From contig JAKSTQ010000003.1 in assembly GCA_024402475.1 (NCBI GenBank), forward strand, positions 62,001 to 126,000: a stretch of DNA of 64,000 nucleotides, given 5' to 3'. A program made the translations under genes and the position numbers. Each line of letters begins with the position of its first letter. The first letter of the stretch is position 1. This DNA comes from Treponema sp. (GTDB taxonomy: Bacteria; Spirochaetota; Spirochaetia; Treponematales; Treponemataceae). The notes under the pieces were generated by a model. That model was not told the DNA's origin and made no database searches. It worked only from the letters and a program-made list of their open reading frames with translations. Shown in pieces: positions 54,575 to 63,351 of this stretch.

Positions 54575-55240
54575 ATGAAGCTTGCAATTTTTGGTGGAAC
54601 TTTTAATCCTGTTCATATTGCTCATTTGGCGCTTGCAGATGATGTCTGCAGGCAGTTTGGATATGACAGGATTTTGTTTACCCCGGCTTTTATTCCGCCT
54701 CATAAAATCATGGCGGACACTGTTGATGTCAGACATCGTATTGCAATGCTTGAAGCTGCTTTTGCCGGCGATGAACGCTTTGTAGTCAACACCTGCGAAA
54801 TCGAAAGGGCAGGAACTTCTTATACTGTTGATACCGTAAAGTTCATCATCGAAAAATACGCTGATGTTCTTGAAGGCAAACCTGCACTTATAATGGGACA
54901 GGAAAACGCCGCTGAATTTGAAAAATGGAAGGATTACAGAACCATTGCTGCTTTGTGCGACATTATTGTTGCCAGGCGCACGGCTTCTTCCTATAAAGAT
55001 AATACCGCTCACAAAAATGAGAATTACGGTTCCTATACAGGCGGCTTTGAAACTTCCGACTGGAAAAAGCATCTTTGCGAACTTGGAATAGATTTTATTG
55101 AACTTGCAAATCCTGTTCTTCCTGTATCTTCTACAGAAATCAGGAGTCGTGCAGCAAATTCCCAGGGCTTTAAATACCTTGTTCCAACCGGAGTTTTTGA
55201 GTATATTGTTAAAGAGAAGCTTTATGGATACCATGACTGA
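54575..55240 (+). CDS. nadD: Nicotinate-nucleotide adenylyltransferase
   Basis: This 221-aa protein makes NaAD from NaMN and ATP in NAD synthesis. It has the nucleotidyl-transferase motifs FGGTFNPVHIAHLALAD and PVSSTEIRSR, and the LIMGQENAAEFEKW segment. It has no clear Shine-Dalgarno. It overlaps yqeK by 17 nt and belongs to the nadD-yqeK-LCP-rsfS run. The reverse-strand frame over the same region is a shadow. Confidence 0.93.
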   Translation: MKLAIFGGTFNPVHIAHLALADDVCRQFGYDRILFTPAFIPPHKIMADTVDVRHRIAMLEAAFAGDERFVVNTCEIERAGTSYTVDTVKFIIEKYADVLEGKPALIMGQENAAEFEKWKDYRTIAALCDIIVARRTASSYKDNTAHKNENYGSYTGGFETSDWKKHLCELGIDFIELANPVLPVSSTEIRSRAANSQGFKYLVPTGVFEYIVKEKLYGYHD

Positions 55241-55817
55241 TATTGATGAACTGACAGAAAGAATCAGAAAATATACTATGGCCTGTGTTACACAAAGCCG
55301 TTATGAACACAGCGTCCGTACTGCACAGACCTGCGTTAAATTATGTGAACTTTCTGGCGTTGATCCTAAAATGGGCTTTCTTGCTGGAATCTGTCATGAT
55401 ATGTGTAAATGTATGGATGCAGACGTTCTTAAGAATCTTGCAAAAAAAGACGGTCAGCCTTTTGCAGATATCGAAGAACGTAAACCCGGACTTTTACATG
55501 GAAGGGCAGCAGCAGTTATGATTCAGTCGGAATTTGGAATTACTGATCCTGACCTTATCGAAGCTGTTGCAAATCATACTTTTGGAAAACCGGGAATGTG
55601 TGACCTTGCCAAAATTCTTTTTGTTGCAGATAAAATTGAACCAGGCCGCGATCACATTACAAAAGAATATCTTAAGAAAATGTATAAACTTCCTCTTGAT
55701 AAGATGGTATATACTGTTGTAAAAGAGAATGTTGACTATGTAGAAAAAAAGGGGAATAAAGTAAGTGATCAGACTTATGAACTTCTCCGTGATTTAGAGG
55801 AATCAGGTGCGCTTTAA
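55224..55817 (+). CDS. yqeK: YqeK-type HD-domain hydrolase
   Basis: This 197-aa HD-domain protein has VTQSRYEHSVRTAQTC, the metal motif GICHDMCKCMD (HD), LLHGRAAAVM and VANHTFGKPGM. YqeK enzymes hydrolyse diadenosine tetraphosphate and sit next to nadD in many bacteria. The start is taken at 55224 (AGAGAAG site upstream); 55233 is an alternative. The gene overlaps nadD at the start and its end overlaps the LCP gene by 11 nt. Confidence 0.92.
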   Translation: MDTMTDIDELTERIRKYTMACVTQSRYEHSVRTAQTCVKLCELSGVDPKMGFLAGICHDMCKCMDADVLKNLAKKDGQPFADIEERKPGLLHGRAAAVMIQSEFGITDPDLIEAVANHTFGKPGMCDLAKILFVADKIEPGRDHITKEYLKKMYKLPLDKMVYTVVKENVDYVEKKGNKVSDQTYELLRDLEESGAL

Positions 55818-57030
55818 TCAAAAGAACAAAGGAATTGTATTTATTCTTCTTATTGTACTCATTGTTGTAGCAATGACGGTTGTTATTGCAGTGTCCCTTA
55901 AAGATGATCCGATTAACAGTCGCCGTCAGAGTGACCCTGTAATTAAAACTCTGGTTTTGATTGAAGACGAAGACAAGCAGCTTTTGTTTACGGACGTTCT
56001 TATTTACTATCCGGAAACTGCAAAAGGTGCTCTTGTTGGCGTGCCAGGATATACTGCTGATATTTACAGAACCCTTAACCGTATTGACCGTATTGATATG
56101 GTTTATAAGGAAAAAGGTCCTGAGGTTTATAAGGAAGCTGTTGGCCGTCTTTTAGGATTGACCGGAGAAACAGCAATTCCGTTTTATATTACTATTAAAT
56201 TGAATGATTTCTGTGAGCTTACAGATCTTTTGAGTGGTTTTGAAGTTTTTGTTCCTGATCCGGTAGATGTTGTTTCGGATAACAGTGAACGATGGCTTTT
56301 GCCAAGTGGATCTGTAAACCTTGATGGAGATAAAATCCGTACATACGTTACTTATCAGATTCCTGATGAAAATGATGCGGCAGTCCAGGAACGCAGACAG
56401 AATGCGGTTATTGCATTCTTTACAAGTCTTAAGCGCTTCCGTCAGACTGTATTTACAAAAGAAAATTTTCCTTTGTATTCAAAAAGAATTTCCAGTAACG
56501 TAAAGGACAAAGACCTGTTTGAACTGCTCGATTTGATTTCGCAGGTTGATACGGAACGCTTTGAAACTTTTACTGTTTCTGGCGTAAAGCAGAAGACAGC
56601 TGACGAAAAAGAACTCCTTATGCCTTACCGTAACGGGGACTTTATTAAGGATGTTGTTAAAAAGGCTGCCAATTCAATTACTTCTCCAACAGGAAGTGCC
56701 AATTCCCGCAATTATGTTCTTGATATCCTGAACGGAACAGAAATTAAGGGACTTGCAAGAAATACCCGCATTCTTTTACAGCATGCCGGTTATGACATTC
56801 TTGATCATGGTAATGCAAAGGATATTCCGATTGCAAAGACTTATATCATTGACCATATTGGCAATAAGGAACAGGCTTTGAGTATCGGTTCTTTTATTCA
56901 CTGTTATACCGTTGAACAGGAAGAGGCATCGGAAGACCAGAAGCAGGTCAGCAAAACTGACTTTACTCTGGTTCTTGGAACAGATTTTGACGGTCGCTGG
57001 GTTCAGGGTCAGTCTCCGGAAAATCAATAA
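55807..57030 (+). CDS. LytR-CpsA-Psr (LCP) family membrane protein with LytR_C domain
   Basis: This 407-aa protein has an N-terminal membrane helix (about 10-32), an LCP core (PETAKGALVGVPGYTADIYRTLN, then DGDKIRTYVTYQ) and a C-terminal LytR_C domain (VLDILNGTEIKGLARNTRILL). LCP proteins move undecaprenyl-linked glycans to the cell wall in Gram-positives. Here, with a large glycan locus in the same genome, a link to surface-glycan attachment is possible. It starts on GTG at 55807, with AGAGG 8 nt upstream. Confidence 0.85.
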   Translation: MRFNQKNKGIVFILLIVLIVVAMTVVIAVSLKDDPINSRRQSDPVIKTLVLIEDEDKQLLFTDVLIYYPETAKGALVGVPGYTADIYRTLNRIDRIDMVYKEKGPEVYKEAVGRLLGLTGETAIPFYITIKLNDFCELTDLLSGFEVFVPDPVDVVSDNSERWLLPSGSVNLDGDKIRTYVTYQIPDENDAAVQERRQNAVIAFFTSLKRFRQTVFTKENFPLYSKRISSNVKDKDLFELLDLISQVDTERFETFTVSGVKQKTADEKELLMPYRNGDFIKDVVKKAANSITSPTGSANSRNYVLDILNGTEIKGLARNTRILLQHAGYDILDHGNAKDIPIAKTYIIDHIGNKEQALSIGSFIHCYTVEQEEASEDQKQVSKTDFTLVLGTDFDGRWVQGQSPENQ

Positions 57031-57044
57031 AAGGAATTATAGAA

Positions 57045-57404
57045 ATGAAAACAAATCTTGATAAAGCAAAAGAAATTGCACGCCTTGTGTGTGACGGAAA
57101 AGGTGATGATACAGTTCTCCTTGATATCAGTGAACTTAACAGCTGGACTGATTACTTTGTAATTACAACTGTTACAAGTTCTGCTCACTGGCAGGGTCTT
57201 TACCGTCAGGTAAAAGATTATATCAAAGAAAACGATCTTGAAATTCACCTTACAAGCAAAAAAAGTCCGGACGGTGACGACTGGAATCTCATTGACCTTG
57301 GCGTAATTGTTGTTCATCTTATGTCAAAGCCTGCCCGCGATTTCTACGACCTTGAAAAGTTGTGGCACGCAGGTAAAGTTATTGACTTTGCTGAACAGGC
57401 TTAA
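57045..57404 (+). CDS. rsfS: Ribosome silencing factor RsfS
   Basis: This 119-aa protein has the RsfS/Iojap motif LDISELNSWTDYFVITTVTS, DWNLIDLGVIVVHLM and FYDLEKLW. It binds L14 to block subunit joining in slow growth. It follows the LCP gene after 14 nt in the same transcript as nadD. Confidence 0.96.
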   Translation: MKTNLDKAKEIARLVCDGKGDDTVLLDISELNSWTDYFVITTVTSSAHWQGLYRQVKDYIKENDLEIHLTSKKSPDGDDWNLIDLGVIVVHLMSKPARDFYDLEKLWHAGKVIDFAEQA

Positions 57405-57439
57405 TTCAAAACAGGCTTTGTATAATACGGGAGTTCATT

Positions 57440-57649
57440 TTGGCTGCAAATAAGAATATTCAGGTGTCTACAGCAAAAAGCATGGTTTTTCCTGTTTGCG
57501 GCCAGTATACTGACGATTGCAGTGACGGTGAACTTACTGATTTTGAAATTGCTGAAAACCAGGACGTTTTTGAAAAAATCGATGATGGTATAGAAGTAGT
57601 TTCAAGACCAGAACATAAAAATTCAACTGAAGACTACGATGAAGAGTAG
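57440..57649 (+). CDS. Small acidic hypothetical protein
   Basis: This 69-aa protein is strongly acidic (ending TEDYDEE) and has no named domain. Its start is TTG at 57440 with GGGAG 6 nt upstream, a normal spacing. It follows rsfS after 35 nt and its 3' end overlaps an intrinsic terminator, so it is the last gene of the nadD run. Coding status is likely but not certain. Confidence 0.6.
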   Translation: MAANKNIQVSTAKSMVFPVCGQYTDDCSDGELTDFEIAENQDVFEKIDDGIEVVSRPEHKNSTEDYDEE

Positions 57650-57657
57650 TCTTTTTT
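57631..57657 (+). terminator. Terminator overlapping the end of the small acidic gene
   Basis: A stem of 7-8 bp (57631-57637 with 57646-57652) covers the last codons and the TAG, and is followed by T6. It should end the nadD-to-rsfS transcript. Confidence 0.8.
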
Positions 57658-57681
57658 GAGTTTTTACTGAATCATACCATA

Positions 57682-57710
57682 TTGACAAAGCCCTAATTTC
57701 CAATTATTCT
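57682..57710 (+). promoter_or_regulatory. Promoter of ispE with an almost absent leader
   Basis: A perfect TTGACA (57682-57687), 17 bp and TATTCT (57705-57710) end 10 nt before the ATG at 57721. A leader of only about 3-4 nt is expected, with no Shine-Dalgarno. Confidence 0.6.
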
Positions 57711-57720
57711 AATTTCGTAT

Positions 57721-58587
57721 ATGTTGTCGACTTGTTGTGTTTCTTGTCCCGCTAAGCTTAACTTTGGATTAAAAGTTTTGCCTAAACGATTGGACGGGTA
57801 TCATGACATTGAAAGTATTTTTTCTACAATTTCTTTGTGCGATGAACTTGAAGTTAAGGTCACTGGAACAAAGGACAGTTGTGCAGTTACATGTGATTCC
57901 ATGGAATTGCCGCAGAAGAATACAATCACTTCAACTTATGCTGCATTCAAAGAACTTACCGGGATTGAACTTCCTGGGGTAAGCGTTAATATCAGAAAGC
58001 ATATTCCTGCAGGCGGTGGCCTTGGGGGTGGTTCATCTGATGCCGCTGGTTTTTTGAAAGCTCTAGACTTACTATGTAGAACTAACCTTTCTACTGATGC
58101 TATGAATGATATTGCATCCAAAGTAGGAAGCGATGTGTTTTTTTTCTTGCGTTGTGATTCTAATTCGCGTGGTTGTGCAGTAGTTACAGGTCGCGGTGAA
58201 AATGTAAGGCCCATTTCTCGTAGAGATGATTTACATTTTTTACTTATTTTTCCGGGCTTGCACAGTTCGACTAAAGAAGCTTATGACTTAGTCGACAGAC
58301 ACTATGAGGCCGGAGGAATCCTTGAATATCCGCAATTGGATAGTCTGGAAGAAATTTACAATCAGAAGGTTCAGAACTGGAATTTTGTAAATACTTTTAC
58401 AGACGTGATTTCAAGCAGGTATTCAATAATAAAGCAGGCTCTTTTTGATTTAAAGAAGGCCGGCGCTTTATTTGCAGACATGTCTGGTTCAGGTTCTACA
58501 GTTTTTGGTGTATTCGATTCAAAGGCTGCGCTTTTGAATGCACAAAAGAAGCTTGGTTCTGACTGGAGCATGTGTTCTACTTTCTAG
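57721..58587 (+). CDS. ispE: 4-diphosphocytidyl-2-C-methyl-D-erythritol kinase
   Basis: This 288-aa GHMP kinase acts in the MEP isoprenoid pathway. It has CPAKLNFGLKVLPKRLDGYHDIESIF and the Gly-rich ATP loop IPAGGGLGGGSSDAAGFL (near residue 95). The C-terminal ADMSGSGSTVFGVF is the third GHMP motif. It has its own promoter after the nadD-operon terminator. spoVG follows by 12 nt with a GGAGG site. Confidence 0.95.
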   Translation: MLSTCCVSCPAKLNFGLKVLPKRLDGYHDIESIFSTISLCDELEVKVTGTKDSCAVTCDSMELPQKNTITSTYAAFKELTGIELPGVSVNIRKHIPAGGGLGGGSSDAAGFLKALDLLCRTNLSTDAMNDIASKVGSDVFFFLRCDSNSRGCAVVTGRGENVRPISRRDDLHFLLIFPGLHSSTKEAYDLVDRHYEAGGILEYPQLDSLEEIYNQKVQNWNFVNTFTDVISSRYSIIKQALFDLKKAGALFADMSGSGSTVFGVFDSKAALLNAQKKLGSDWSMCSTF

Positions 58588-58599
58588 GAGGAAAGACTC

Positions 58600-58884
58600 A
58601 TGCAGGTAACTGAACTTCGTATTCGCAAGGTTACAACCGAAGGTAAATTTAAGGCTTATGTAACAGTTACATTTGATGACTGTTTTGTAGTTCACAATGT
58701 AAAAATCATAGAAGGCAAAGACGGGCCTTTTATTGCAATGCCTAGCAAAAAGACTTCTGATGGTGGTTACAAGGATGTTGCACATCCAATCAGTTCGGAA
58801 TTCCGTGCTGCACTTCAGGATAAGATTCTTGAAGAATATAATGCTGGTCACGTTATCGAAGACGACGGTAGCGAAGCAGAATAA
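58600..58884 (+). CDS. spoVG: SpoVG family RNA-binding regulator
   Basis: This 94-aa protein has the SpoVG core ITELRIRKV-type start (VTELRIRKV), DCFVVHNVKIIEGKDGPFIAMPSKKT and HPISSEFRAALQ. The family binds nucleic acids and acts as a post-transcriptional regulator, including in Borrelia. It follows ispE after 12 nt with GGAGG. tRNA-Gln starts 5 nt after its stop, so the pair is probably co-transcribed. Confidence 0.95.
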   Translation: MQVTELRIRKVTTEGKFKAYVTVTFDDCFVVHNVKIIEGKDGPFIAMPSKKTSDGGYKDVAHPISSEFRAALQDKILEEYNAGHVIEDDGSEAE

Positions 58885-58889
58885 ATTTT

Positions 58890-58962
58890 TGGGTCGTCGG
58901 CAAGCGGTAAGCCCCCGGCTTTTGGTGCCGGTATTCCACAGGTTCGAATCCTGTCGACCCAG
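58890..58962 (+). tRNA. tRNA-Gln (UUG)
   Basis: The 73-nt cloverleaf has a perfect acceptor stem TGGGTCG/CGACCCA, U1-A72 as usual for Gln, and an anticodon loop TTTTGGT in a 5-bp CCGGC/GCCGG stem, giving TTG. A T-arm ACAGG/CCTGT surrounds TTCGAAT. The discriminator is G. The CCA end is not encoded. It lies between spoVG and rplY with no promoter of its own seen. Confidence 0.95.
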
Positions 58963-59039
58963 TTATTTTAATATTCGATGGGGAAAGCGTGCTGTTGGCA
59001 CACCTTCGAGTAGAATAAAAAAATAGGAGTTTCATTACT

Positions 59040-59591
59040 ATGGAACAGATGACACTTTCAGCTAAAGCTCGCACAACTTCTGGAAAGAAGGCAGCTAAAG
59101 CTACACGCGCAGCAGGACGTATCCCTGCAGTAGTTTACGGATCAGATGGAAAAGCATCTATGATCGATGTTGATTCAGTTGAATTCAACAAAGTATGGCG
59201 CTCAATCACAGCTACAACACTTGTAACACTTGATGTTGACGGCACAAAACACGATGTATTCATCAAAGATACAGAATACAACATTCGTACAGACGAAGTT
59301 CTTCACGCTGATTTCTACGAACCAGCTGCAGACAAAGAAATCGTTGTAAAAATGAAGGTACACTTCACAGGAACAGCTGCTGGTGTTCTTAAAGGTGGAT
59401 TCATGCTTAAACACGTACCAGAAGTAACTCTCAAAGCAGTTGCTAAGAAAGTTCCTGTACGCGTAGAAGTTGATGTATCAGCTCTTAACGTAGGTGACAA
59501 ACTCACAGTTGGCGATATGAAACTTGCTGACGGTGTTAAAATCCTTACACCTGCTGAAACACCACTCGTAAGCATTTCTCCTGCTCGCTAA
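59040..59591 (+). CDS. rplY: 50S ribosomal protein L25 (CTC family)
   Basis: This 183-aa protein has the N-terminal 5S rRNA-binding domain (AKARTTSGKKAAKATRAAGRIPAVVYG) and the C-terminal CTC domain. That long form is typical outside the enterobacteria. AGGAG precedes the ATG. The gene is in the spoVG-tRNA-Gln-rplY unit and ends at a terminator. Confidence 0.96.
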   Translation: MEQMTLSAKARTTSGKKAAKATRAAGRIPAVVYGSDGKASMIDVDSVEFNKVWRSITATTLVTLDVDGTKHDVFIKDTEYNIRTDEVLHADFYEPAADKEIVVKMKVHFTGTAAGVLKGGFMLKHVPEVTLKAVAKKVPVRVEVDVSALNVGDKLTVGDMKLADGVKILTPAETPLVSISPAR

Positions 59592-59610
59592 GTTTTTAGC
59601 ATGATTAAAG

Positions 59611-59640
59611 GGCTGTCTGATGATTTCGGACAGCCTTTTT
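59611..59640 (+). terminator. Intrinsic terminator after rplY
   Basis: A 9-bp stem (59611-59619 with 59627-59635, one G-T pair) is followed by T5. tilS begins 16 nt later. Confidence 0.88.
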
Positions 59641-59655
59641 AGTTTTAAATAGAAT

Positions 59656-61104
59656 ATGGAATTTGATTTTTTACAGGCAGTTAAAGATTCTCTTAACAGT
59701 TTTGGCTGGACACCGGATATTCCTCTTTGTGCTGGAATTTCTGGCGGTGCTGATTCTGTATCTTTGCTTGTAAGCCTTGCTTGTGCTGCAAAATCCTGCG
59801 GGGCAAAAAAAATCCATGTTGTAACTGTTGATCACGCAATCCGCAAAGCAAGTGAATCTTACGGCGATGCTTTATTTGTAAAGAAACTTTGCAGTGATTT
59901 AAGCAGTGACGGTTTTGAAATCGACTGTTCGATAATCCGTTTAAAAGAAGGGCAGGTAGAACAGACTGCCGTTGAGCGCAAAAAAGGAACAGAAGAAGCT
60001 GCACGCTTTTTAAGATACAGCGCTTTTGAAGAATGCGCATTAACTGTTGCAAACCAGGCCGGCTGTAAAAATGTTTTTTTTGCTCTTGCTCACAATGCTG
60101 ACGATCAGGCAGAAACTCTGGTAATGCGTTTTTTGCAGGGAGCAGGCAGTTCCAGAACCGGAATCCTTGATTCTAGAAAAGTAATTCTTAATAAAACGCA
60201 AGGGGCTGTGCCACAAAACGATAGTCTTTGCGTTACATACATTCGTCCGCTTTTAAATATTTGCCGGACTCAAATAGAAGAATTTCTCAATTCAAAAAAT
60301 ATTGTCTGGCGAACTGATTCAACAAACCAGAACTGTTTATATTTACGAAATAAAATCCGCAATCAGCTTGTTCCTTTACTGAACGAAATTTCTCCGGGCT
60401 GGCAGAAGGCTTTGTTCAACGGACGGCAGAAAGCGTTAATGGATTGTGATGCCCTTGATTCAATTACAGAAAATTATCAGTGGGAATCTTGCGGCACAGA
60501 AACTTTTAGAATTAAAAAAGAACTTTTTTATGGCGTGCATCAGGCTGTCAGGTTACGGCTTTTGTATAAAGTGCTTGGACTTTTGAACTTTGACCGCCGT
60601 TTTGAATTTGATGCCTTGAATGAAATTGCAAAAAGCGTTCCGGAAACTTCCGTTACAAAAAACGGTCTGGAATTTACTGCAGACAGTGAATTTCTTTTTG
60701 TAAAAAAATCACAAAAAAAGGCGACTATATCCGGAATATTTGCTATAATAAAGAAAGAAGATGAATACTTTTTTGATGCCGGAACCTTAAATGTAACTGG
60801 AAGTAATCAGGAAGGTATTTGTAATCTCTGTTTTGTAACAAATGACGGTTTTGAACATTTTTTTAATGGAGCAAGGCTTCCGTTTGTTTTCAGAAGCAGG
60901 CAGCCGCTGGACCAGGTTACTGCAGACGGTAAATGTGAACCTTTGAGCCAGGTTTTAGACAGCCTTGGGGTAAAGGGAAATCTTCGTGATGCGGTTCCGG
61001 TTGTAGAAGAACTTGATTCTGGTCGGGGAATAATTGCGGTCTGGGGTTCCGTTCTGGGGTTTTCAGACTGGGTTAAGGTCGGGAAGGGTGATTCAAAGCC
61101 TTAA
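59656..61104 (+). CDS. tilS: tRNA(Ile)-lysidine synthetase
   Basis: This 482-aa protein makes lysidine at the wobble position of tRNA-Ile (CAU). It has the ATP pyrophosphatase P-loop GISGGADSVSLL (near residue 30), the HNADDQAETLVMRFLQGAG block (near 150) and a C-terminal TilS_C part (LPFVFRSRQPLDQV, VWGSVLGFSDWVKV). The ATG has no Shine-Dalgarno. It lies right after the rplY terminator, so the source of its transcript is unclear. Confidence 0.93.
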   Translation: MEFDFLQAVKDSLNSFGWTPDIPLCAGISGGADSVSLLVSLACAAKSCGAKKIHVVTVDHAIRKASESYGDALFVKKLCSDLSSDGFEIDCSIIRLKEGQVEQTAVERKKGTEEAARFLRYSAFEECALTVANQAGCKNVFFALAHNADDQAETLVMRFLQGAGSSRTGILDSRKVILNKTQGAVPQNDSLCVTYIRPLLNICRTQIEEFLNSKNIVWRTDSTNQNCLYLRNKIRNQLVPLLNEISPGWQKALFNGRQKALMDCDALDSITENYQWESCGTETFRIKKELFYGVHQAVRLRLLYKVLGLLNFDRRFEFDALNEIAKSVPETSVTKNGLEFTADSEFLFVKKSQKKATISGIFAIIKKEDEYFFDAGTLNVTGSNQEGICNLCFVTNDGFEHFFNGARLPFVFRSRQPLDQVTADGKCEPLSQVLDSLGVKGNLRDAVPVVEELDSGRGIIAVWGSVLGFSDWVKVGKGDSKP

Positions 61105-61143
61105 GGTGCGGCCGGTTAATAATTGTAAAAAGGGAAAGTTGTT

Positions 61144-63351
61144 GTGAAAAGAATCATTTTGTTTTTGATGAGTTTTTGTTTTGTGTCTTCTTTGTTTGCA
61201 CAGAATTCAAGTTCAAAAGATGCTAATAGACGTACAGCTTTACGCTATCTTTCTCTTGCAAAAAATTATGTAAATACAAAAGATTACGACGCTGCATTAA
61301 AAAGCTGTCAGTCTGGAATCAATTACGATGATACAATCAGTGACCTGTGGTATCTTCAGGCAATCTGTCTTTATAATCAGGATTCACCGCGTTTTAAAAT
61401 TCTTCCTGTAATAAAAAAATCTCTTACAAATACACAGTGGGTTGATTACAACATGACAAATGCCCGTGTATTTTATGCTGACCTTTTGTGTTCTACAGGA
61501 AATCCTCTTAAGGCACTTGAAACTCTTGATGAAAAACCTCTTGTTCTTTCAAGTGACGCTGAATATATCCGCATTAAATCTTATTATCAGCTTGGAGATG
61601 AAAAATCCGTTGCAAAGGCCCGGGAACGCATTGATGCTGCCCGCCGTGTTTATCCAAGCGACGTAAGATTTTTCTACATGTTCTTTAACTACGAATACAA
61701 TCTTCTTTATACAAAATCAGAAGACGGACTTTCTTACATCCGCAATCCTGTTGATCCTCTGACAATGAAAATTGCAGCAAGTTTTATCAAGAATGTTCCG
61801 ATGTACGACAAGGAATATAAAGACCTTGAACTGTTTGCTGCAACTTTTGCTCAGGGCGAAGAACAGGTGCGCCTTTTAAAAGCTTACAATGCACGGGGAT
61901 TCAAACACATCCTTTATCCGGTTGCAGCATTAGAAGCCGGAATCTTAAATCAGGAAGAAGCTCTTGATTACTTTCTTGAATTTATCGAAGGTTCAATTGA
62001 CATAAAGCTTCTTGATATTTTTTATTCTAAAATTACAGAAGAAAATCTGCGTTCATATTTTAACCAGCACCTGGATGCGTTTAAAGGCAAGCTGGTTTAT
62101 GACACAAATAATAACCTTGAAACAAATCTTTTAATTGAATATGAACGCGGTCGTGCTCAGAAAATTATTTTTGATTACAACAATGACGGTTTTGTTGAAT
62201 GGGAAGCTGAATGTGATTTTGGTGCTCCTAAATCTCTTGCAGTTTATGATCAGAAAGCGGCTGTTGCATATTTCAATTATCCTGATGTAGTTAAAATTAC
62301 TTTTGTTGATCTTGCAGCTGGCTTTCCTAAAGGCGATGTAACTTATTCAATTATTGATAACGAAGTTGCCTGCAAACCTTTTGAAATTGTAAAAGATTCT
62401 GTTGTTCTTGGAACTGATTTTTTTGTGGTAGATGAAAATTCCCTTTCTTATGGAACAGCATTATTTAATCCTGATAAAATTCTTGCTGCCTCAAATCAGG
62501 TAGAGCATGCAAGCTGGGAACGTCCTGGTGCTACAATACGTTTTTCTTTGCTTAATGGAATTCCTCATAATGCAGATTATTATGCTGACGGAAAAATTTA
62601 TGCTCACGCAGATTTCCTTTATACAAACGAAGAATATGTTCAGTCTGACGATTACGATATCTGTGTAATCAGAAATATTGACCTTGACGGCGATGGAAAT
62701 CTTGAAGTAACTCAGTATTATTCTGTTGCTTACCCTGGAATGAAACAGGATCCGCAGGAACTTGCATCAATTACAACTGCTTTGTGGGGCTGCCCTGTTT
62801 CTGACGCAAATATTTATCTTAGCCGCGTAGAAATTGATACTGACTATAATACTGTGGTTGACTACGTTCAGCAGTATGATAAAGACGGCAAGGTAACAAC
62901 TTACTGGGACAAAGATGAAGACGGTGAATGGGAAGTCTGCTCACAGAAAATCCCTGCAGAAAACGGAATTGAAAAATCTCTTGATTATTATAAATTCATT
63001 GATGTTGTAAAAAATAACATGCAGGTATGCCTTGAGCGCCACAATGAAATTCCTGTAAGCCTTATGGTTTCGTGGCGCGATGCTGACGGAGAAGAAGTCG
63101 TAGAAAATCTTTCTGTGGAAAAAGGTACTATCGAAAACTTTTACTGGGTTGGATCAAAAGGAACTGCCGGTCAGGAAAAAAATATTCTGGGCATTATGAA
63201 TGGTCACATTCAGGGCAGGGTATTTTCGATGGAAGAACCGGATGAGTTCCTGCATATAATTGAAATGGGAAGATTTATTTTTGTCAGAAGAATTCCTAAA
63301 ACTGCATTATCCATCAAAAGTCAGATGATTGGAGAAGAAGCTCAAGACTGA
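61144..63351 (+). CDS. Large exported protein with N-terminal TPR-like repeats
   Basis: This 735-aa protein has a signal peptide (cut after LFAQ, about residue 20). A helical, TPR-like part follows (about 25-240: ALRYLSLAKNYVNTKDYDAALKSCQSGI). The rest (about 310-680) is beta-rich with repeated acidic loops (DYNNDGFVEWE, DLDGDGNLEV, DKDEDGEWEV). No enzyme motif is seen. The gene starts on GTG at 61144 after AGGGAAAG. Its stop TGA overlaps the ATG of the next gene. A role in envelope structure or as an HtrA partner is possible but not shown. Confidence 0.8.
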   Translation: MKRIILFLMSFCFVSSLFAQNSSSKDANRRTALRYLSLAKNYVNTKDYDAALKSCQSGINYDDTISDLWYLQAICLYNQDSPRFKILPVIKKSLTNTQWVDYNMTNARVFYADLLCSTGNPLKALETLDEKPLVLSSDAEYIRIKSYYQLGDEKSVAKARERIDAARRVYPSDVRFFYMFFNYEYNLLYTKSEDGLSYIRNPVDPLTMKIAASFIKNVPMYDKEYKDLELFAATFAQGEEQVRLLKAYNARGFKHILYPVAALEAGILNQEEALDYFLEFIEGSIDIKLLDIFYSKITEENLRSYFNQHLDAFKGKLVYDTNNNLETNLLIEYERGRAQKIIFDYNNDGFVEWEAECDFGAPKSLAVYDQKAAVAYFNYPDVVKITFVDLAAGFPKGDVTYSIIDNEVACKPFEIVKDSVVLGTDFFVVDENSLSYGTALFNPDKILAASNQVEHASWERPGATIRFSLLNGIPHNADYYADGKIYAHADFLYTNEEYVQSDDYDICVIRNIDLDGDGNLEVTQYYSVAYPGMKQDPQELASITTALWGCPVSDANIYLSRVEIDTDYNTVVDYVQQYDKDGKVTTYWDKDEDGEWEVCSQKIPAENGIEKSLDYYKFIDVVKNNMQVCLERHNEIPVSLMVSWRDADGEEVVENLSVEKGTIENFYWVGSKGTAGQEKNILGIMNGHIQGRVFSMEEPDEFLHIIEMGRFIFVRRIPKTALSIKSQMIGEEAQD

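Noticed and set aside
54569..55234. A 221-aa reverse-strand frame opposite nadD
   Set aside because: It mirrors the nadD frame exactly in size, has no recognisable domain or ribosome site, and nadD is certain.
59656..59658. tilS as a further leaderless gene
   Set aside because: It lacks a Shine-Dalgarno, but no -10/-35 pair with the right spacing ends before the ATG; the rplY terminator occupies that space.
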